Of a stretch of DNA of 5,412 nucleotides, positions 1-5,412 are shown piece by piece. The position numbers and the translations under genes are program-made. The stretch comes from an uncultured Desulfovibrionaceae bacterium (GTDB lineage Bacteria > Desulfobacterota > Desulfovibrionia > Desulfovibrionales > Desulfovibrionaceae). Numbering within the stretch: the first letter of the stretch is position 1; each line of letters starts with the position of its first letter. The stretch lies in contig CASQEL010000161.1 in NCBI GenBank assembly GCA_949427775.1, positions 1-5,412 on the forward strand, read 5' to 3'. The notes beneath the pieces are model-generated. The model was not told the DNA's origin. It searched no databases and saw nothing but the letters and a program-made list of their open reading frames with translations.

Positions 1-784
1 ATCGCGAATCGGCAAACGTCCCGGGCTTGTTTATCCTGGCCAGCAGCGCGGCGCTGTTGCCGCCCGGGGTGACGGACTCCCGTCTGGCCCGCTCCAGCAA
101 AAGCACGGAACAGGGGAAACTGCGCTCTTTGTCCGGGCCGATGCTTTTGGTCAGCTCCTCCAATGTGGGCGACGCCATATAGCGGAGTTCGCTGCTCAGG
201 GTACGCTCCAGGGCGGCGCGGCGCTCCTTGCTTTCCAGCGTGTATACGGCGGTCATGGAAGGCAGGGCCGGAGCGGCCTGCGCCGGCGTCCAGGAGCGGC
301 CCAGCAGCACGACGGCGGCGGCGTTGCGGGCTCCGGCGCTGTAATTTTTGGCGTTCCACAATTTTTTCGCACGAGAGACGCACTCGCCGGGCGGCAGCGT
401 GCGCACGCTGTTGAGCCAGGCGTCCTGCCAGGCGGAGAGCGCGTCGGCGGACACGTCGGCGGCATGCCATTTGTCGAGAGCCTGGAGCGCGCGGTTGGGA
501 CGTCCGTTGCGGTTGGCCGCCAGAGCCAGACGTTCCCAGGCTTCGCGCTGCTCCCCTTGCGTGATGCCCTTGGTTTTGAGCACCCGGCCGTAGATGTTTT
601 CGGCGCGGGTCATATCGTCGGCATCCCAGGCGGCGCGCGCATCGGCCACGATGGGCATGGAGGGAGGCGGAAGCTTGCTGCCCCCCAATCCCAGAGACTG
701 CAGGGCCGTGCAACCGGCCAGGCTCAGACAGAGCACCAACAACAGCGACGCAATGGACAGTTTCCCGTCCGGAGACTTCTTCAT
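1..784 (-). CDS. Putative TPR-containing lipoprotein, partial (C-terminus beyond the left edge)
   Basis: The minus strand is open from an ATG at 784-782 to the window edge, giving 261 codons without a stop. The product starts MKKS, has a hydrophobic stretch (about residues 9-23) and then the lipobox L22-A-G-C25. It should therefore be lipidated on Cys25 by the usual Lgt/LspA route; residue 26 is Thr, not Asp, which fits outer-membrane sorting. After a Gly/Pro-rich linker (to about residue 44), residues 45-105 look like TPR-type helix pairs (AARAAWDADDMTRAENIY resembles one repeat; RALQALDKW ends another). The rest is Ala/Leu/Arg-rich and helical. In-frame ATGs also exist at 799 and 823. A GGGGA at 808-804 sits 5 nt before the 799 ATG, so MFHCCMKKS is a real alternative start. 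I chose 784 because it gives a standard lipoprotein signal. This arrangement suits the N-terminus of LpoA-like penicillin-binding-protein activators or related periplasmic-binding lipoproteins, but the diagnostic C-terminal domain is missing. The family is inference; the lipoprotein call is firm. Confidence 0.7.
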   Translation of the reverse strand, partial: MKKSPDGKLSIASLLLVLCLSLAGCTALQSLGLGGSKLPPPSMPIVADARAAWDADDMTRAENIYGRVLKTKGITQGEQREAWERLALAANRNGRPNRALQALDKWHAADVSADALSAWQDAWLNSVRTLPPGECVSRAKKLWNAKNYSAGARNAAAVVLLGRSWTPAQAAPALPSMTAVYTLESKERRAALERTLSSELRYMASPTLEELTKSIGPDKERSFPCSVLLLERARRESVTPGGNSAALLARINKPGTFADSR

Positions 785-856
785 ACAACAGTGGAACATG
801 ACATCCCCGTCAAGGTAGAACATGAGCACAGCGTTCCGGCATGAGCGCAGGAAACG

Positions 857-899
857 AAAAAAGCGGCCCGGCCCGCTGAATCGCGGACCAGGCCACTTT
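857..899 (-). terminator. Rho-independent terminator downstream of dnaK
   Basis: On the minus strand, arms at 896-883 and 876-863 form a 14-bp G+C-rich stem with two G-U wobbles around a 6-nt loop. It can be extended by three A-U pairs. Six T residues (862-857) follow directly. It begins about 54 nt after the dnaK stop, so it should end dnaK transcripts before the lipoprotein gene. On the plus strand the hairpin is followed only by TTTA, so it should act mainly in the minus direction. Confidence 0.9.
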
Positions 900-952
900 A
901 TCCATGATGCAACATCCAGGCAAGAAGTTATGCCCGTGATGATGCCGCAAGT

Positions 953-2869
<1,917 letters not shown>

Positions 2870-3041
2870 ATTCGTATTCCTCCTCGGAGAGACTTCTTTC
2901 GTGTATGGCGTGTGCGCCTGTGGAACGAAAAGTAAGTCGTGTTGCGGCGACGTCTAGGGGGAGAAGAAATTTTTTTGTAGAAAAAACTGTACCAGGCTGC
3001 CGTTGCGTGGACGGCAGGGCATTTCCTACAGCGGCTATATG

Positions 3042-3071
3042 TTGACAAAACAAGATAAAAACGCCTACAGA
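3042..3071 (+). promoter_or_regulatory. Possible sigma-70 promoter for the cytochrome gene
   Basis: There is a perfect TTGACA at 3042-3047. The best -10 candidate is TACAGA at 3066-3071 (18-bp spacer), which matches TATAAT at only three positions. The surrounding DNA is A/T-rich. It would give a 5' untranslated region of about 130 nt. The -35 is good and the -10 is poor, so this is tentative. Confidence 0.35.
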
Positions 3072-3198
3072 CGAGGAATCCCGAAAGCGGAGATCCCGGC
3101 GTCGCGCTGGAGAACGGCCATATCAAGAAGCTTCGGCGACGTTGCGGAGGATCGACGATCATGGTCGGCGTGACCGGCCGTGCAACCGTTTATTCCAT

Positions 3199-3205
3199 GG
3201 AGGAG
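3199..3205 (+). promoter_or_regulatory. Ribosome-binding site that fixes the cytochrome start
   Basis: GGAGGAG lies 6 nt (counted from GGAGG) before the ATG at 3210. An in-frame ATG at 3180 would add ten residues (MQPFIPWRRT) ahead of the signal peptide and has no comparable site. The 3210 start also places the twin-arginine motif at residues 4-9, as expected. Confidence 0.85.
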
Positions 3206-3209
3206 AACA

Positions 3210-4064
3210 ATGGAACTGAGCAGGCGTACGATGCTCGGCGGTCTGGGAGGATTGATCGCCGGAGGCGCCCTGGCGGGCCTGGTGGGCAATGCGGCGCAGG
3301 CGGCCGAACCGGCGATCAAGAAACCTTCGCCGAAAGATGTCAAACGGTTCGGACAGCAGGGGGGCGAATTCGGCTGGAAACCGCACAAACTGAATGCCGA
3401 CGAATGCGCGCCGATTGCCTATGACGGCTACTGGTATAAAGGATATGCCTGCGGGTACGGAACCTTCTACGGCATCGTGGGCGTGATGGGCGAAAAGTAC
3501 GGCGCCCCGTACAACCAGTTCCCCTTCAGCATGCTGGAGGCCAACAAGGCCGGGGTCTCCGGTTGGGGCACCGTCTGCGGCGCGCTGTACGGCGCGGCGG
3601 CGGCCTTCGCGCTGTTCTGGGGCCGCAAAGAACGCGACGTCATGGTGAACGAGCTGTTCCGCTGGTATGAAACGACACAGTTGCCCATCTACAATCCGGG
3701 CGACACGGCCCAGGGAGTCAAGGGCGACATTCCCTCCAACGCGTCCGGTTCCGTGCTGTGCCACGTGTCGGTGTCCAAATGGTGCTACACCCACAAGAAA
3801 GAGGAAAGCAGCAAGGAACGCAGCGAGCGTTGCGGCCGCATCACCGCCGACGTGACACGCAAGGCCATCGAAATCCTCAACGCCAAAATCGATGCCGGCA
3901 AGGGCTACAAGGGCGTGTTGGGCAAGCAGGATTCCGTGACCTACTGCGGCGAATGCCACTCCAAGGGGCAGGCTTCGGATATACAGAAAGGAAAAATGGA
4001 CTGCACGCCCTGCCACAGCGGCAATCCGCATCTGGGAGACAAATTCAAGAACCATCCCGCGTAA
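3210..4064 (+). CDS. Split-Soret-type diheme cytochrome c with a Tat signal and C_GCAxxG_C_C domain
   Basis: Exported redox protein of 284 residues. The N-terminus has a twin-arginine motif, SRRTML (residues 4-9), a Gly/Ala/Leu hydrophobic core (10-26) and a likely AQA|AE cleavage after residue 31, leaving about 253 residues. Two c-type haem sites lie at the C-terminus: CGECH (246-250) and CTPCH (265-269), only 14 residues apart. His59, 185, 195, 274 and 282 are candidate axial ligands. The central part has Cys81, Cys123 (in GTVCGALYG), Cys184, Cys192 and Cys208, matching the C_GCAxxG_C_C redox family. The combination of that domain with two C-terminal haems is that of split-Soret cytochrome c of Desulfovibrio desulfuricans ATCC 27774, a dimer with stacked haems and an iron-sulfur centre held by cysteines of this region. 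Its physiological partner is unclear. The gene is divergent from dnaK and appears monocistronic. The family call is strong; the signal type is from motif; cluster type and partner in this organism are inference. Confidence 0.9.
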   Translation: MELSRRTMLGGLGGLIAGGALAGLVGNAAQAAEPAIKKPSPKDVKRFGQQGGEFGWKPHKLNADECAPIAYDGYWYKGYACGYGTFYGIVGVMGEKYGAPYNQFPFSMLEANKAGVSGWGTVCGALYGAAAAFALFWGRKERDVMVNELFRWYETTQLPIYNPGDTAQGVKGDIPSNASGSVLCHVSVSKWCYTHKKEESSKERSERCGRITADVTRKAIEILNAKIDAGKGYKGVLGKQDSVTYCGECHSKGQASDIQKGKMDCTPCHSGNPHLGDKFKNHPA

Positions 4065-4087
4065 TGCCCTGTGGGATGTCCGGAGTC

Positions 4088-4108
4088 CTGTTTTTCGACG
4101 AAGAACAG
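4088..4108 (+). repeat. Hairpin just downstream of the cytochrome gene
   Basis: CTGTTTTTC and GAAGAACAG form a 9-bp stem (one T-G wobble) with loop GAC, 23 nt after the cytochrome stop codon. No T-run follows, so it is not a standard intrinsic terminator. It may stabilise the 3' end of the mRNA, or it may be chance. Confidence 0.5.
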
Positions 4109-4148
4109 CGACTGCCTCATGAAGGAGCGTTTTCCTGCGACGCGTGTG

Positions 4149-4164
4149 CCGTGCGCGCGCACGG
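4149..4164. repeat. 16-bp perfect G+C palindrome
   Basis: CCGTGCGCGCGCACGG equals its own reverse complement. As RNA or single-stranded DNA it can form a 6-bp stem with a GCGC loop. No T-run or neighbouring operator-like spacing suggests a specific role. Confidence 0.5.
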
Positions 4165-4242
4165 GGACTGACGGCCGCGGCTTTGAGCCGTAACGCGCTC
4201 TGTTCCCTGCGCATCGCTGTGCCGACGCTGTAAAGCAAATTC

Positions 4243-4268
4243 ACGTTGACTTTTTGCAAAGTCAATGT
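4243..4268. repeat. Inverted repeat, 11-bp stem
   Basis: ACGTTGACTTT (4243-4253) and AAAGTCAATGT (4258-4268) pair over 11 bp (one G-T wobble) with loop TTGC. It is A/T-rich compared with its surroundings and is the first of three closely spaced inverted repeats that precede the terminator at 4441. Confidence 0.6.
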
Positions 4269-4294
4269 TGAAGACACGCCCGCTCCGGCATGTA

Positions 4295-4317
4295 ACAGCG
4301 CCCATAGAGTGCGCTGT
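4295..4317. repeat. Inverted repeat, 7-bp stem
   Basis: ACAGCGC (4295-4301) and GCGCTGT (4311-4317) are exact reverse complements around a 9-nt loop. It is weaker than the two neighbouring repeats, but it lies in the same series. Confidence 0.4.
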
Positions 4318-4352
4318 AGCCTGTCGCGGCGGCCGCCCGCTCCCGCGGTCGG

Positions 4353-4381
4353 CAGAGCATTTTCAACCTGAAAATGCTCTG
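4353..4381. repeat. Perfect 13-bp inverted repeat (REP-like palindrome)
   Basis: CAGAGCATTTTCA (4353-4365) and TGAAAATGCTCTG (4369-4381) are exact reverse complements with the 3-nt loop ACC. It is followed 9 nt later by a second, imperfect pairing: CGGA/TCCG and GAGAG/CTCTC between 4390 and 4427. The length and perfection exceed chance expectation and look like a dispersed palindromic unit; copy number cannot be judged from one window. Confidence 0.65.
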
Positions 4382-4440
4382 GAAACAGCCGGAAAGCGAG
4401 AGCATGCGCTGTCGTATCACTCTCTCCGATCATCGTACAG

Positions 4441-4476
4441 CCTCCCGCGTGCAGCGTGTCGCGCGGGAGGTTTTTT
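4441..4476 (+). terminator. Rho-independent terminator upstream of the rpsF promoter
   Basis: CCTCCCGCG (4441-4449) and CGCGGGAGG (4462-4470) form a perfect 9-bp G+C-rich stem with a 12-nt loop, followed by TTTTTT (4471-4476). It works in the plus direction only. It lies 376 nt after the cytochrome stop and before the ribosomal operon promoter, so it would end either a long cytochrome transcript or an independent small RNA. Confidence 0.85.
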
Positions 4477-4550
4477 CAGCTCGGTTTGAAATCCGCGTCG
4501 TTGGGATGCAATTTCCATGGAAACCCGAATGTCTCCCGGCAACAATCGGC

Positions 4551-4579
4551 TTGACATCCTTTGCGTCCATCTATATTCA
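4551..4579 (+). promoter_or_regulatory. Probable sigma-70 promoter of the rpsF-rpsR-rplI operon
   Basis: A perfect TTGACA lies at 4551-4556. The -10 is either TATATT (4572-4577, five of six matches, 15-bp spacer) or TATTCA (4574-4579, three of six, 17-bp spacer). It follows the terminator at 4441-4476 and is the only good promoter before rpsF. Transcription would begin near 4585, leaving a leader of about 110 nt. Confidence 0.7.
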
Positions 4580-4591
4580 GAAAAATTCCTT

Positions 4592-4639
4592 GCTCATGCC
4601 ACAGCGGCATGGGCCGTTCCCGGGCCGCTCCGCGCGGCC
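4592..4639 (+). promoter_or_regulatory. Structured rpsF leader, candidate S6:S18 autoregulatory site
   Basis: Two hairpins lie between the promoter and rpsF. The first has a 9-bp stem (4592-4600 with 4606-4614, one wobble) and loop ACAGC. The second pairs GGCCGC (4623-4628) with GCGGCC (4634-4639) around TCCGC. In several bacteria the S6:S18 complex binds an rpsF leader RNA that mimics its 16S rRNA site, including a CCG element. CCG triplets are present here, but I could not match the known motif base by base. The hairpins are seen; the regulatory role is inference. Confidence 0.4.
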
Positions 4640-4696
4640 GCCGTGGTGGCGTGATATGGTTCCGCCGCCCGAATCCGTCCATAAGGAGAGACGATA

Positions 4697-5008
4697 ATGA
4701 GAAAGTTTGAAACCCTGCTGCTCCTTTCGCCGGAGCTTTCCGCCGATAACCGCGAGGCGCTGCTGGGCGCCTTCACGGCTGTGGTGGAACGCGAACAGGG
4801 GACCATGGTCGAAGTCGACCACTGGGGCATGCGCGATCTGGCCTATCCCGTGCGCAAACAGATGCGCGGCTACTACGTGCGCCTGGTGTATGTCGCGCCC
4901 GGCGCCTGCGTGGCCGAGCTGGAGCGCAACATCCGCATAGCCGACGGCATCTTCAAGTTTGTGACCGTCAAACTGGAAGACGACGTGGTCGTCGAGGAGG
5001 TCGCCTAA
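4697..5008 (+). CDS. rpsF: 30S ribosomal protein S6
   Basis: Component of the 30S platform that binds 16S rRNA together with S18. The 103-residue product is a normal length and matches S6 throughout: the N-terminal strand RKFETLLLLSPEL (2-14), the conserved stretch GMRDLAYPVRKQMRGYYVRL (44-63), and the C-terminal ERNIRIADGIFKFVTVKL (about 76-93). The ATG follows AGGAG (4684-4688) by 8 nt. It is the first gene of an rpsF-rpsR-rplI operon. Its stop codon lies one base before the rpsR start, so the two binding partners are probably translated in a coupled way. The short acidic C-terminal tail (EDDVVVEEVA) is ordinary for the family. Confidence 0.98.
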   Translation: MRKFETLLLLSPELSADNREALLGAFTAVVEREQGTMVEVDHWGMRDLAYPVRKQMRGYYVRLVYVAPGACVAELERNIRIADGIFKFVTVKLEDDVVVEEVA

Positions 5009-5009
5009 C

Positions 5010-5273
5010 ATGGCTTTCAAGAAAAAATTCGCTCCGCGCCGCAAGTTCTGCCGCTTCTGCGCCGACAAGGATCTGCCGCTGGATTACAAGCGTCCCGACA
5101 TTCTGCGGGACTTCATCACCGAACGCGGCAAGATCATCGCCCGCCGCATCACGGGCACCTGCGCGCACCATCAGCGCCTGCTCACCCGGGAAATCAAGCG
5201 CGCCCGCCAGATGGCTCTGCTCATCTACACCGCGACGCACGCCAGTGACGTCAAGAAAAAGAGCATGATCTAG
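5010..5273 (+). CDS. rpsR: 30S ribosomal protein S18
   Basis: Small 30S platform protein that heterodimerises with S6. It has 87 residues: a basic N-terminus (MAFKKKFAPRRKF), then the conserved core DYKRPDILRDFITERGKI (25-42), GTCAHHQRLLTREIKRARQ (49-67) and MALLIY (68-73). Cys14 and Cys17 (CRFC) with Cys51 and a following His make it a cysteine-containing, probably zinc-binding form of S18, as opposed to the cysteine-free paralogue of some bacteria. The Shine-Dalgarno AGGAGG (4995-5000) lies inside the end of rpsF, 9 nt before the ATG. The stop is TAG. Confidence 0.98.
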   Translation: MAFKKKFAPRRKFCRFCADKDLPLDYKRPDILRDFITERGKIIARRITGTCAHHQRLLTREIKRARQMALLIYTATHASDVKKKSMI

Positions 5274-5285
5274 GGGGTGCCGGCA

Positions 5286-5412
5286 ATGAAACTCATACTC
5301 CGTGCCGACGTTGAAAATCTGGGAAATCTTGGCGATGTCGTCACCGTCAAACCCGGATATGGCCGCAATTTCCTCCTGCCTCAGGGACTGGCCATGGTCG
5401 CCAGCGAGGCCA
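5286..5412 (+). CDS. rplI: 50S ribosomal protein L9, partial (N-terminal 42 codons)
   Basis: L9 is an elongated protein at the base of the L1 stalk of the large subunit. The first 42 residues are present and match the L9 N-terminal domain: MKLILRADVENLGNLGDVV followed by the signature VKPGYGRNFLLPQGLA (about 21-36). The ATG is 8 nt after AGGGGG (5272-5277), which overlaps the rpsR TAG stop. The gap to rpsR is 12 nt. The rest of the gene, including the central helix and C-terminal domain, lies beyond the right edge. Confidence 0.97.
   Translation, partial: MKLILRADVENLGNLGDVVTVKPGYGRNFLLPQGLAMVASEA

Larger units (their letters stand above)
2870..3209. other. Divergent intergenic region between dnaK and the cytochrome gene
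   Basis: These 340 bp must carry the promoters for both divergent genes. What can be seen is the dnaK Shine-Dalgarno (2879-2884), an A/T-rich inverted repeat of T7-GTAG-A6 at 2970-2986, a TTGACA hexamer on the plus strand at 3042-3047, and the cytochrome ribosome-binding site at 3199-3205. No credible coding sequence is present. The A/T block stands out against G+C-rich surroundings and could be bent DNA or an UP-like element; that is inference. I found no clear minus-strand -35/-10 pair for dnaK. Confidence 0.8.
4065..4696. other. Long intergenic region rich in inverted repeats
   Basis: This 632-bp stretch has no credible gene. Only short frames lacking ribosome-binding sites, and frames antisense to the cytochrome gene, are open. 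It holds a series of hairpins: 4088-4108, a 16-bp perfect palindrome at 4149-4164, 4243-4268, 4295-4317 and 4353-4381. After these come a plus-strand intrinsic terminator (4441-4476), a promoter (4551-4579) and the structured rpsF leader. The first 380 bases could be a 3' untranslated region of the cytochrome mRNA, a dispersed repeat or a small-RNA locus; the sequence alone does not decide. Confidence 0.7.

Noticed and set aside
793..813. TTGACG on the minus strand (813-808) as a promoter for the lipoprotein gene
   Set aside because: The hexamer 17 nt downstream (TGTTGT) is a poor -10, and the transcript would start at or after the start codon.
2870..3060. CIRCE (HrcA) operator or sigma-32 promoter upstream of dnaK
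   Set aside because: No TTAGCACTC/GAGTGCTAA pair is present. A CCCCTA on the minus strand near 2957 has no CTTGAA-like -35 at the right distance.
3161..3424. An 87-codon plus-strand frame with an ATG at 3161 preceded by GGAGG (3146-3150)
   Set aside because: The start spacing is acceptable, but the frame overlaps the cytochrome gene out of phase and gives an Arg/Gly-rich product without family features. A short translated leader is possible but unsupported.
4120..4173. A 17-codon frame starting ATGAAGGAG at 4120
   Set aside because: It has no Shine-Dalgarno, is very short and runs through the 16-bp palindrome; there is no sign of coding selection.
3159..4433. A 424-codon open frame on the minus strand, antisense to the cytochrome gene and extending into the repeat region
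   Set aside because: It covers the whole cytochrome gene in antisense, shows no recognisable domain, and its N-terminal part is built from the inverted repeats. It looks like an artefact of high G+C codon use.

Overview
The window looks like a chromosomal segment of a sulfate-reducing deltaproteobacterium of the Desulfovibrio type. The best evidence is a gene for a split-Soret-type diheme cytochrome c, a protein characterised from Desulfovibrio desulfuricans. The high G+C content, the Desulfovibrio-like DnaK and the ribosomal protein genes agree with this. The species cannot be fixed from the sequence alone. Most of the window is housekeeping DNA. I see no insertion sequence, CRISPR array, tRNA or rRNA.

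Layout. Positions 1-784 (minus strand) hold the N-terminal 261 codons of a lipoprotein with TPR-like helices; the gene runs off the left edge. Positions 857-899 form a strong intrinsic terminator on the minus strand, placed after dnaK, which occupies 953-2869 (minus) as a complete 638-residue Hsp70 chaperone. A 340-bp divergent intergenic region (2870-3209) separates dnaK from the split-Soret cytochrome gene (3210-4064, plus). That protein has a twin-arginine signal, a cysteine-rich C_GCAxxG_C_C-type domain and two C-terminal CXXCH haem sites. Positions 4065-4696 are 632 bp without a convincing gene. They carry many perfect inverted repeats, an intrinsic terminator (4441-4476), a sigma-70-like promoter (4551-4579) and a structured leader. 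The last part is the start of a ribosomal protein operon: rpsF (S6), rpsR (S18) and a truncated rplI (L9), all on the plus strand and tightly packed.

How the genes work together. S6 and S18 bind as a pair to the 30S platform and L9 belongs to the 50S subunit, so the right end is a normal translation operon. DnaK is a general chaperone with no partner gene (grpE, dnaJ) in view. The cytochrome is an exported redox protein that appears to stand alone, with no electron-transfer partner beside it. The best items for a second look are the export logic of the Tat-targeted haem/iron-sulfur protein, the palindrome-dense intergenic block at 4088-4476, and the folded rpsF leader. I found no convincing previously undescribed multi-gene system.
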